Assembly (NCBI GenBank): GCA_020435415.1
Contig: JAGQZQ010000017.1
Location: 1-42,833 of the forward strand
DNA: 42,833 nucleotides
Reading direction: 5' to 3'
Source of the DNA: Flavobacteriales bacterium
Lineage (GTDB): Bacteria > Bacteroidota > Bacteroidia > JACJYZ01
Part shown: positions 34,584 to 41,914 of the stretch, one piece after another
Layout: every line of letters starts with the position of its first letter
Numbering within the stretch: the first letter of the stretch is position 1
Position numbers and translations under genes: made by a program
Notes under the pieces: model-generated
What the model saw: only the letters and a program-made list of their open reading frames with translations
What the model was told of the DNA's origin: nothing
Database searches by the model: none

Positions 34584-36634
34584 TCAACAAACTTCACTCC
34601 TATCCCACACACGTCATCCACCTGCTCCATGGAACCTTTCCAATTAACAAACGTTTTTTCCAGCGTTTGAAGTTGTTCATTTATCGGCAATCGACTTACT
34701 TGTATCAACAACTCTTTGAACGGTGTGTACTTGAATTTCTTCCCCTTCGGGCCACCGAACTGATCCGGAAAACCATCGGTAAAAATGTAAACATGGTCTC
34801 CTTTCTCCGGGGTGAATGAATGCGTGGTAAATGGTTTCCGGTCGGCATATTTTCCTACCGGCTGGCGATCTCCCTTGATCTCTTTAAGACCATTTTCATT
34901 CACGAGATAAAGAGGATTATTCGCTCCGGCAAAGGACAGCACGCGCTTCTTCTTATCCCAGGCACAAAGTGCGATGTCCATGCCGTCCCTCACTTCATCT
35001 TCACTGCGCGCGAAAGTGTCGATCACCAGGTCGGTGACTTTATCCAGGACCTGTCCCGGATCGGTCATCCCGAATTCACGGACCGCCCGGTTCAATGCAT
35101 TGTTGCATACCACGCTCACCATGGCTCCGGGCACCCCATGGCCCGTACAATCTGCAGCGGCAAAAAGAAGATGATCACCGGACTCCTCCACCCAATAAAA
35201 ATCCCCGGCCACGATATCTTTTGGCAGGTACATCACAAAACTTTGCGGAAGCAATGCGCGCATCTGCTTTGAAGGCGGGAGAATGGCCTGCTGGATTCTC
35301 CTGGCATAAGCAATGGAGTCAAGTATCTCCTTGTTCTTGAATTCGATCTCCGATTTCTGACTGGCGATCTCGCTGGTGCGTTCCCTTACCTGTTCTTCGA
35401 GCCGGATATTCTGCTGACTTTTCAAAGCGTTCATCTCTTCCAGACGTTGCACCGCCTCATCCTTGAACATCTTGAATTTATCCACAATGGCAAAAGACAA
35501 CAGCACGACTTCGATGGATGAACCGATCTGCAGACTGTAATCGGTGAGGAAGTGACTCGGTGCCGCCCCGAAATTCCTGAGGATAAATGCGAATACGGAA
35601 ATGATCAGCGCGATGAATGCAATCAGGAAGAACCGGGCCGCCTTGAACTTTCTTCTCACAGCCACGATGGCGGTAGGGATGATGGCAATATTGAGCAGGA
35701 AAGTGAGGATGTTGATGGCAAGGATGGATGCCTGGTATGCCGCCTGAACATTAACACAAGCCAGCAATGCATTCAGTAAAACCAGCACACCTACCCACCT
35801 GAAGAAGCGGTCCGCACCTGGCATGACCGAGGCAGTATTCAGGAACCATTGTGTAAACCGGATCAGGAAGAATACGGTCAGAGATGCCAGGAACGGCAAA
35901 GAATGATTGGCCACATAGGGATGATCGGGCCACAGGTATTGAAAACCATGACCACCCAGTCCCATTTGCAGAAAGACCAGTCCCAGCAGGTAAAGCAGAT
36001 AGTACAGATTGGCCCGCTCCCGGATGATCAGGTAGATGAACAGGTTGAGCAGAAATACAAAAAACACGATCCCATAGTAGATCCCGAAAATGTACTGTTC
36101 ATCATAATCACGTTTGGCGACTGATGTTTTGGTCCACAGTGCCATGGGCAAATAAAACTGGTCCCCGTGGTTATCGATACGCAGCAGAATATCCGTCGGA
36201 CTCCAGATGCTGAATTGATAAAAGCGGTGATCAACCGGGCGGTGACTGAAGGGGAAATAATCCCCGGTGCTTTCCATCAACACAGGCTTCCCTTTATAAA
36301 ACTCGTAGCGTTCCACCAGATCCAGGTTCGGGTTCTTTAATTCAAGGATAAGTTCACGTGGTGTCCGGGAGGTGACCCGGATGCGTATCCAAACCGCACC
36401 GTCATAAAAACCAAAATTGGGAATGGTCTTTTCATAGGGTTTGAAATCACCCCAGGGAAGACTGTCGGCGGTGAATTTCCGATCTTCATCCATCAGATAG
36501 CGGATATCCTTGCCTTCAACTGCACGGGAAGTGAACGCCCCGGAAATATTGATCCCCCAACCTGTTATAGGCAGGAGAAAGAAGAGAAGCAAAGGCCTTA
36601 TGATGGATTTGACGGACACAATGAAACAAGTCAT
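34580..36634 (-). CDS. 7TM-DISM sensor with SpoIIE (PP2C-type) phosphatase domain
   Basis: A 684-aa membrane signalling protein. A signal-like N-terminus is followed by an extracytoplasmic 7TMR-DISMED2-like beta domain (about residues 30-175, with VRIRVTSR-type strands), seven membrane helices (about 180-385), a coiled coil (about 390-430: AVQRLEEMNALKSQQNIRLEEQ), and a SpoIIE/PP2C phosphatase (about 450-684). Metal-binding features are PKDIVAGDFYWVEE, AAADCTGHGVPGAMVS and the DGFPDQFGG motif. It probably senses an outside signal and dephosphorylates a Ser/Thr-phosphorylated partner such as an anti-sigma antagonist, but no such partner is in this window. Confidence 0.93.
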   Translation of the reverse strand: MTCFIVSVKSIIRPLLLFFLLPITGWGINISGAFTSRAVEGKDIRYLMDEDRKFTADSLPWGDFKPYEKTIPNFGFYDGAVWIRIRVTSRTPRELILELKNPNLDLVERYEFYKGKPVLMESTGDYFPFSHRPVDHRFYQFSIWSPTDILLRIDNHGDQFYLPMALWTKTSVAKRDYDEQYIFGIYYGIVFFVFLLNLFIYLIIRERANLYYLLYLLGLVFLQMGLGGHGFQYLWPDHPYVANHSLPFLASLTVFFLIRFTQWFLNTASVMPGADRFFRWVGVLVLLNALLACVNVQAAYQASILAINILTFLLNIAIIPTAIVAVRRKFKAARFFLIAFIALIISVFAFILRNFGAAPSHFLTDYSLQIGSSIEVVLLSFAIVDKFKMFKDEAVQRLEEMNALKSQQNIRLEEQVRERTSEIASQKSEIEFKNKEILDSIAYARRIQQAILPPSKQMRALLPQSFVMYLPKDIVAGDFYWVEESGDHLLFAAADCTGHGVPGAMVSVVCNNALNRAVREFGMTDPGQVLDKVTDLVIDTFARSEDEVRDGMDIALCAWDKKKRVLSFAGANNPLYLVNENGLKEIKGDRQPVGKYADRKPFTTHSFTPEKGDHVYIFTDGFPDQFGGPKGKKFKYTPFKELLIQVSRLPINEQLQTLEKTFVNWKGSMEQVDDVCGIGVKFVE

Positions 36635-36748
36635 GTCTAAGATATAGACAATTGTGAAAATACAACGGTAGGAAATCCATTACCCTGCCTGGCATAAATT
36701 CGGATTCATCCCCAATCAGGCAAATGCATAATCTGGGTTCAACTTTAT

Positions 36749-36756
36749 TACCTTTG
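36749..36756 (+). promoter_or_regulatory. -7 box before the DUF2279 gene
   Basis: TACCTTTG matches TAnnTTTG exactly and ends 5 nt before the ATG at 36762. Confidence 0.5.
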
Positions 36757-36761
36757 CCCGG

Positions 36762-37658
36762 ATGAAACCGATCAGGGTCTTATTTGTGATCTGTGCATTG
36801 CTGGTGATTCAGCCCGTCTCGGCAGCCACATGGCCTTCCGATAGCATTGTTGCGCAGGATACCGTGCGTGTGAACTACATCCGGTTCGGCGGCGTGTGTG
36901 TGGCTGCAGCATCTACCCTTGGTGCATCGTATATCCATCTCCAAAACACGTGGTGGAAAGAAACGCAGCAGGGCTTCCATTTTGATACCGGAGCTGACCT
37001 GAAGTACGCGGTGAATCTGGATAAGTTCGGACACTTTTTCGGAGGTGTTATTGCTTCGGATATCTACAGTCGCTCATTGAAATGGTGTCATTTTTCCGAA
37101 CGCAAGTGTTTGTGGTACGGCGCGGGTTTCGGCGTATTTGTGCAAATGGCCATAGAAGTGAAGGATGCCTTTGCGCCTCGCTGGGGGTTCAGTTACTGGG
37201 ATGTGATCAGCGGTAGTGTGGGAAGCCTCTACCCGGTGGGACAACACTACTTTCCATTCCTGGCAGCCACACAACCGAAGTTGAGTTATTACAAACGTAC
37301 CAACCGTTACTTTGACACCGTAAATCCCCATGCACGGAAAAATGCGTGGAACGATGATTACATCAACCAGACCTATTGGTTGTCTTTCCGACTGAAGGAC
37401 TACTTCGGGGAAGACCGCATGAAGTGGTGGCCGGCGTTTCTGGGCATTGCTGCCGGCGTGGGGGTAGATGAAGAAGTGGATGGCAAGGGAGCCGGAAATA
37501 TAGAAACGTATCTGGCGCTCGACTACGACCTGCCTTCCCTGTTCCCGAAAGAACGAAAAGTATGGCGTACCATCGCGCATTTTGTAAACTATATTAAGCT
37601 ACCCGCACCAACCCTCCGTTTCACTCCGGAATTCAAAGCTTATGGTGCTTTCATGTAG
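36762..37658 (+). CDS. DUF2279 family exported protein
   Basis: A 298-aa protein with a signal peptide (MKPIRVLFVICALLVIQPVSAA) and a DUF2279-like core: LKYAVNLDKFGHFFGGVIASDIYS (short marker DKFGHFFGG), several glycine-rich amphipathic strands (WYGAGFGVFVQMAIEVKDAF, SYWDVISGSVGSL) and a C-terminal LRFTPEFKAYGAFM. The family is related to YfiM-type predicted periplasmic or outer-membrane lipoproteins of unknown function. The start is supported by the -7 box. The next gene begins 6 nt after the stop, so the two are likely one unit. Confidence 0.8.
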   Translation: MKPIRVLFVICALLVIQPVSAATWPSDSIVAQDTVRVNYIRFGGVCVAAASTLGASYIHLQNTWWKETQQGFHFDTGADLKYAVNLDKFGHFFGGVIASDIYSRSLKWCHFSERKCLWYGAGFGVFVQMAIEVKDAFAPRWGFSYWDVISGSVGSLYPVGQHYFPFLAATQPKLSYYKRTNRYFDTVNPHARKNAWNDDYINQTYWLSFRLKDYFGEDRMKWWPAFLGIAAGVGVDEEVDGKGAGNIETYLALDYDLPSLFPKERKVWRTIAHFVNYIKLPAPTLRFTPEFKAYGAFM

Positions 37659-37664
37659 TCAGGT

Positions 37665-38192
37665 ATGAGAACATTTGCTATCCATATACTGTGTTTGATG
37701 CTGCTGGTTCCTGCCATACTGAAGGCCGACGTAGGTGAAACACATGACCTGAATATTCAGAGAAAGGCCCTTATGGATAAAATAGAAAGGGTGAAGATTG
37801 GTGGATATCCGGATTCTCTTATGCTTTTGCAAGCCGAAATCATCCATATTGATGAATTGCTTCTCGCCAGCATGAACGAGACATTGGAGAGAGAGCGGGC
37901 ATTTGCTTCGAAGGACCGGAAATTATTGAAAGGACACCGCATCATGAGCGGTTTTTTCATCGGCCTCTTTCTGATCAGCCTGGCCATTCTTCTTATCACC
38001 CATAAAAGAATGCGCATGGAAGAAAAGCCGGTGAACTTTTATGGCCGCCTGCTGACGGATGCACGAAATTTCTTTTTACATCCTCTTCGCCTGACGAAGA
38101 ACGGCCGCCAGGATATGTCCGGGGTATTGGTCCTGTTCAGCTTGCTGGCCATGGTCCTTTCGCTGATACTTCAATTGCTCTGGGTGCTGTAA
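37665..38192 (+). CDS. Hypothetical membrane protein with coiled-coil region
   Basis: I do not recognise this 175-aa protein. It has a signal-like N-terminus (MRTFAIHILCLMLLVPAILKA), a charged helical stretch with coiled-coil character (about residues 30-90), a hydrophobic segment GFFIGLFLISLAILLI (about 96-111), a basic amphipathic part, and a second hydrophobic segment at the C-terminus (GVLVLFSLLAMVLSLILQLLWVL, about 152-174). It therefore probably lies in the inner membrane with a periplasmic coiled coil. It begins 6 nt after the DUF2279 gene and may act with it. Its stop codon overlaps the A-run of the terminator for the converging gene. Confidence 0.72.
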   Translation: MRTFAIHILCLMLLVPAILKADVGETHDLNIQRKALMDKIERVKIGGYPDSLMLLQAEIIHIDELLLASMNETLERERAFASKDRKLLKGHRIMSGFFIGLFLISLAILLITHKRMRMEEKPVNFYGRLLTDARNFFLHPLRLTKNGRQDMSGVLVLFSLLAMVLSLILQLLWVL

Positions 38193-38229
38193 AAAAAGAG
38201 CAATGGTAAAGGCCGTGATGCCATTGTTC
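38191..38229 (-). terminator. Rho-independent terminator of the lemA-TPM operon
   Basis: On the minus strand, GAACAATGG and CCATTGCTC form a stem (core CAATGG/CCATTG) around a 14-nt loop and are followed by seven T residues. It lies just past the stop of the TPM gene and touches the stop codon of the converging gene. Confidence 0.75.
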
Positions 38230-38235
38230 TTCAAA

Positions 38236-39030
38236 TCACCAGCTACCTCCTGCACCGCCGCCGCCGAAACCACCACCACCGAAACCGCCGAAGCCACCGC
38301 CTCCTCCGCCAAAGCCGCTTCCACCACCGAAGCCGCCACCGCTATGTCTACCCGATGAATTCAACAACCAGAAGGCCGTCCAAAAAGGGATATCATTTAT
38401 CCTTGAATAATGTCGTGCACGCCAAATACTGCCTACAGAGCTAAGCAGTATTACCATAAAAATACCCAGAAAGCCGAAGATGAGTTCACGTTTGTCCAGC
38501 CAACTTTTTTGTTTCCTGTTACCATACTGAGCTGCCGTAATCTCTCCCGCAGCCAGTTGCTTTAGCACTTCTACACCATCTACAATCCCTCCATAATAGT
38601 CTTCTGCTTTAAACTTTGGGATCATCGTTCTTTCAATGATACGCTTGCAGATGGCATCGGGAATGGCACCTTCCAGTCCATAGCCCGTAGCGATGAACAT
38701 CTTTCGTTCCCGCGGACTCACCAGCACCACAATGCCGTTGTCGAACTCCTTTTGTCCCACGCCCCACTCATGCCCCACTGCGATCGCATACTCCGAAGGA
38801 TCGTAGCCGGCGAGGTCATTCGTGATCAGCACTACGATCTGGTTGGACGTGGAATCGTCAAAAGCAACCAGGCTGTTCTCAAGTGACTGTGCCTGTGCCT
38901 GCGTTAATGTACCGGTAAAATCATTGACCAGATGTGGCGGATCAGGACGTGGCGGGATACCTTTTTTGCCACCGGCTGAAACGGAAAGAAAAAATGCAAT
39001 GAGGAGAGAAAGAAAGACGTATTTCTTCAT
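38236..39030 (-). CDS. TPM domain protein with glycine-rich tail (YgcG-like)
   Basis: A 264-aa exported membrane protein. Signal peptide to about residue 20, then a TPM domain (about 33-170): LVNDFTGTLTQAQAQSLENSL, IVVLITNDLAGYDPSEYAI, HEWGVGQKEFDNGIVVLVSPRERKMFIATGYGLEG in short recognisable blocks. One membrane helix follows (ELIFGFLGIFMVILLSSVGSI, about 188-208), and the last ~40 residues are almost all Gly, Phe and Ser (GGGFGGGSGFGGGGGG). Such tails are common in YgcG-like proteins. TPM domains are linked to membrane repair or photosystem assembly; the function here is unknown. It overlaps the upstream TPM gene by ATGA. Confidence 0.88.
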   Translation of the reverse strand: MKKYVFLSLLIAFFLSVSAGGKKGIPPRPDPPHLVNDFTGTLTQAQAQSLENSLVAFDDSTSNQIVVLITNDLAGYDPSEYAIAVGHEWGVGQKEFDNGIVVLVSPRERKMFIATGYGLEGAIPDAICKRIIERTMIPKFKAEDYYGGIVDGVEVLKQLAAGEITAAQYGNRKQKSWLDKRELIFGFLGIFMVILLSSVGSIWRARHYSRINDIPFWTAFWLLNSSGRHSGGGFGGGSGFGGGGGGFGGFGGGGFGGGGAGGSW

Positions 39031-39470
39031 GTCGTCCCTCCGTAAGATATGTCATCCGGCAGTTCATTCACATCATCTTCCTGTACCGGAAAATGTTTTC
39101 TCAACTGCTCCCCGGCCATGCCAATGCCTTCGGTGATGCCCTGCGCATAACGGTTCTCTTTGAAATGCGCCAGCATATGCTCTTTGATGTTATCCCAGAA
39201 ATCCGGCGGCACGATATCGTTGATGCCCTTGTCACCCAGGATGGCAAACTTGTGATCTTTCACGGCTACGTAAAACAGAACGCCATTCCGTAAGGCGGAC
39301 GCATCCATGTCCAGCTTGTGAAACACCACCGCCGCCCGGTTAAGCACATCTGCCTTACAATGATTCTCGAGGTGCAGACGTATTTCTCCGGACGTACGGT
39401 TTTCAGCGTCACGTATGGCTCTCAGTATGCCGTCCTTTTCCTGTTGGGTGAGAAAGTCGCGGATGTCCAT
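39027..39470 (-). CDS. TPM domain protein, soluble
   Basis: A 147-aa protein with a single TPM domain and neither a signal peptide nor a membrane helix: MDIRDFLTQQEKDGILRAI, TSGEIRLHLENHC, AVVFHKLDMDASALRNGVLFYVAVKDHKFAILGDKGI in short blocks, ending in a short acidic tail. In Bacteroidota this short TPM protein typically stands between lemA and a longer TPM protein, as here. It starts 2 nt after the lemA stop and overlaps the next gene by 4 nt. It probably works with LemA at the inner membrane; the role is unproven. Confidence 0.87.
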   Translation of the reverse strand: MDIRDFLTQQEKDGILRAIRDAENRTSGEIRLHLENHCKADVLNRAAVVFHKLDMDASALRNGVLFYVAVKDHKFAILGDKGINDIVPPDFWDNIKEHMLAHFKENRYAQGITEGIGMAGEQLRKHFPVQEDDVNELPDDISYGGTT

Positions 39471-39472
39471 AT

Positions 39473-40075
39473 TTAGAATTTCACTTCCGGCGCTTTGGCG
39501 CTGGTTGGCTCTGCTTCAAAGGGTGTCATCACTTCAAACTCACCGTCGGAGGATGCCCAGCCGATGAATATGTTGTTCGGGAATTTACGCAGATAGGTGT
39601 TGTAAACTTTTACCTCTTCGTTGAAGCGTTCACGCGCCACAGCGATCCGGTTTTCCGTTCCTTCGAGTTGAGCCTGTAATTCCAGGAAATTCTGGTTGGC
39701 CTTCAGGTCGGGATATTTCTCTACGGTCACCAATAAGCGGGACAGGGCAGAAGAAAGTCCGGCTTGTGCCTGTTGGAATTTTGCAAGGGATTCTGCATTC
39801 AAATCACCTGCCTGGATGGTGGTACTGGTGGCTTTTGCGCGTGCCTCGGTCACTGCCGTCAGCACTTGCTCTTCATGTGCCGCATATCCCTTGACCGTAC
39901 TCACCAGGTTAGGGATCAGGTCGGCACGGCGCTGGTAGGTGGCTTCAACATTTGACCATTTCGCCTTCACATTCTCTTGCAGCCCAACTGCCTTATTATA
40001 TGTACCTGGTATTTTAAACAGGAAGTAGACAACGATAATGCCAACAACTCCCAAAACAATCCAAAGTGTTCTCAT
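39473..40075 (-). CDS. lemA: LemA family protein
   Basis: A 200-aa inner-membrane-anchored protein. One N-terminal helix (LWIVLGVVGIIVVYFLF, about residues 4-20) is followed by a four-helix bundle with the LemA signature: YNKAVGLQENVKAKWSNVEATYQRRADLIPNLVSTVKGYA (marker RRADLIPNL) and TVEKYPDLKANQNFLELQAQLEGTENRIAVARERFNEEV (marker NFLELQAQLEGTENRI). A polar tail ends EVKF. LemA is of uncertain function and is associated with TPM proteins. It is the first gene of the three-gene operon; no clean -7 box was found upstream. Confidence 0.93.
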   Translation of the reverse strand: MRTLWIVLGVVGIIVVYFLFKIPGTYNKAVGLQENVKAKWSNVEATYQRRADLIPNLVSTVKGYAAHEEQVLTAVTEARAKATSTTIQAGDLNAESLAKFQQAQAGLSSALSRLLVTVEKYPDLKANQNFLELQAQLEGTENRIAVARERFNEEVKVYNTYLRKFPNNIFIGWASSDGEFEVMTPFEAEPTSAKAPEVKF

Positions 40076-40239
40076 GTATTTGTTGATAGATTAGTTCGGA
40101 CACACCTGTACAAAGGCCATTCCGAACCCCGGGAAAGCGACATAGTGTCAGGGTTTCTGTCCTGCCGGCGAGTCCGACGACTCTACTTTTGCCACAGCTG
40201 CCTGTTACCGGACGGTCTGTCATGGCATGTTAAATGGAC

Positions 40240-40569
40240 GCGTTGACCACTTACTTTCCGCATTCATGGTACGATTACCGAATTGGGAAACTGATGTGTT
40301 GGGCGAAGGTTGCACCTTCGTCCTATTATATTCAAAGCGTTCCGCTTTAGTATTTTGTACTTTGAACGATACCTGTCCTTGAGCTGAGTGCAGAAAGTAG
40401 CTTAAAGCTACAAGATAGACAGACGAAGGTGCACCTGTCCCGGTATCGCAATGATCCGGGAACCTTCGCCTAACCACCGAGTTTGCCTTACCGCCCTGAC
40501 AGGGAAGTCAAATCTACAACCAAAGCGCATCATGCATTCCACCGATTCATTTTAATAAGTGGTCAATGC
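40240..40569 (-). repeat. Hairpin-rich intergenic element, copy B (330 bp)
   Basis: It is bounded by GCGTTGACCAC (40240-40250) and GTGGTCAATGC (40559-40569). The core 40300-40480 closely matches copy C in the same orientation: short arm (40310-40322 region), AAAGCGTTCCGCTTT hairpin, GTAGCTTAAAGCTAC, then the extended arm with CCCGG...CCGGG. The outer parts, especially on the right, differ from A and C and are shorter. No ORF is supported. Together with 40076-40239, where I see nothing clear, it fills the gap between lemA and the barrel gene. Strand is set relative to copy A as plus. Confidence 0.8.
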
Positions 40570-40582
40570 ATTAATAAAATAA

Positions 40583-41221
40583 TTAAAGAAATATACCCAG
40601 CTGGATGGCCACCCTGGGTGTGACGCCGGTATAACTGAAATCCCACAGATCACCTTTACCTCTGTGTCCGTTCACATCGCTGTACTTTATTCCTCCCCCG
40701 ACGGACACATCTGAGATCACCCTTTGGGAAATGACAAATCGGGCGCCAAAGGTGATGCCGCCGTTGAATGTCTTGATCTTCTCATTTACATCATACTCGA
40801 AATAATCCACGTAGCCCAGATCGTTGGTATATGAGTAACGCGTCACGTCCCGCTGAACATAACCGGACACCAGGTAAGGCGCGAAAAATGCACCGGCCTT
40901 CTTGATCCTGCCATCTTCCATTCCGAAATACATCCTTCTTTGAAGCTCCAGGAACACACCGGTCCTGTCATTGCCATCGGCGTCGTTCAGTGTAACGCCC
41001 AGATTAGCCATCCAACTGTTCGCTCCTGAGACGTTCAGGCGTTCCGCACCCACCATGAAAGTATTCGTGGCAAAGTATAAGGGACTGTGAACAAAAGTCC
41101 ACCGGACATTATGGTCTGTTGAATCCTGAGCTTTTGAAGAAGATGCGCAAAGGCTTATGCAAGCGGTTAATCCTATCAGATATCCCTTCATGCGGGATGT
41201 TTTTCCTGGATATTGTTTCAT
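40583..41221 (-). CDS. Outer-membrane beta-barrel-like protein
   Basis: A ~212-aa exported protein that I cannot place in a named family. The signal peptide is MKGYLIGLTACISLCASSSKA, preceded by a possible ten-residue extension (MKQYPGKTSR). The mature part has repeated amphipathic strands typical of small porin-like barrels: WMANLGVTLNDADGNDRTGVFLELQRRMYFG, FFAPYLVSGYVQRD, FNGGITFGARFVISQRVISDVSVGGGIKYSD, ending in PRVAIQLGIFL with a terminal hydrophobic residue. The frame is open to 41326, but that reaches into repeat copy C. ATG 41221 or ATG 41191 is the likely start. It is bracketed by copies B and C. Confidence 0.72.
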   Translation of the reverse strand: MKQYPGKTSRMKGYLIGLTACISLCASSSKAQDSTDHNVRWTFVHSPLYFATNTFMVGAERLNVSGANSWMANLGVTLNDADGNDRTGVFLELQRRMYFGMEDGRIKKAGAFFAPYLVSGYVQRDVTRYSYTNDLGYVDYFEYDVNEKIKTFNGGITFGARFVISQRVISDVSVGGGIKYSDVNGHRGKGDLWDFSYTGVTPRVAIQLGIFL

Positions 41222-41308
41222 TTGGATTGGTTTTATTTCATAACGGTGCGGTAAACGTAAAGGTCTGCTTATTCCGAATTTCCACAAACCTTTTTTGCAT
41301 TTCATTAC

Positions 41309-41705
41309 GCATTGACCACTTTGCATGGGAAGTTATATCGAGTCTGTAAATGGCAATACCGAGGTGTTGGGCGAAGGTTGCACCTTCGTCCTGTTATCTT
41401 CAAAGCGTTCCCCATTGGTATTTTCTACTGAGAGTTCTTCCTCAGTTACCAGCACTGTAAGCTAAGATGAAGCAAGTAGCTTAAAGCTACGGGATAGACA
41501 GACGAAGGTGCACCTGTCCCGGTATCGCAATGATCCGGGAACCTTCGCCTAACCACCGAAATTCACCTTACTTAGGAATGACAGCATTCAAGCACTCTTA
41601 TCATTCTAACCATTACGCATAGTAACCTTGTCATCCCGATGTACAACAAGGATATCTAAATCTGAAAACAAGACAAATCAGTACATCTTGGAAAGTGGTC
41701 AACGC
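41309..41705 (-). repeat. 397-bp hairpin-rich intergenic element, copy C
   Basis: It is bounded by GCATTGACCACTTT and AAAGTGGTCAACGC. Reverse-complemented it matches copy A (4591-4987) over its full 397 bp with about twenty differences by eye, except that the 28-nt CCCGG...CCGGG hairpin insert lies in the opposite arm. It occupies the space between the barrel gene and the last, rightward gene. Flanks: CATTA occurs close to both ends (41303-41307 and 41704-41709 region), but a true target duplication is uncertain. Confidence 0.85.
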
Positions 41706-41828
41706 ATTATTTCCTTACCTCCACATACCCGGAAATATCGCTCACATCATATTATCCACCGTTTATCACCGGTTAACTTCCGTACTCTCATTACCGGTTG
41801 TAAGGTGCCATACGGCGACGTATCATTG

Positions 41829-41898
41829 TGTGTATCCTTTTTCATACACCTGAATTCCCCGATATAGAGCTTCCGAGTGTTCTATACCGGGGTTTTTT
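41829..41898 (+). terminator. Tandem hairpins with a T-run just before a start codon
   Basis: GTGTAT and ATACAC form a first hairpin (41829-41848). A second, larger one (about 41857-41892) pairs CCCCG-a-TATAGA with TCTATA-c-CGGGG and is followed by TTTTTT, the layout of a rho-independent terminator reading rightward. No rightward gene precedes it; the gap 41706-41914 holds nothing else recognisable. It ends about 17 nt before the next ATG, so it may be a leader attenuator or the end of a short unannotated RNA. Confidence 0.65.
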
Positions 41899-41914
41899 AT
41901 TACGAACACACCAC

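Noticed and set aside
40014-40223. 69-codon minus-strand frame upstream of lemA
   Set aside because: It overlaps the lemA start in another frame and shows no signal, domain or ribosome-binding support.
41222-41326. N-terminal extension of the barrel-like protein
   Set aside because: It starts inside repeat copy C and precedes a clear signal peptide.
40240-41705. Classical composite transposon around the barrel gene
   Set aside because: No transposase is in either flanking copy or between them, so only a non-autonomous arrangement can be proposed.
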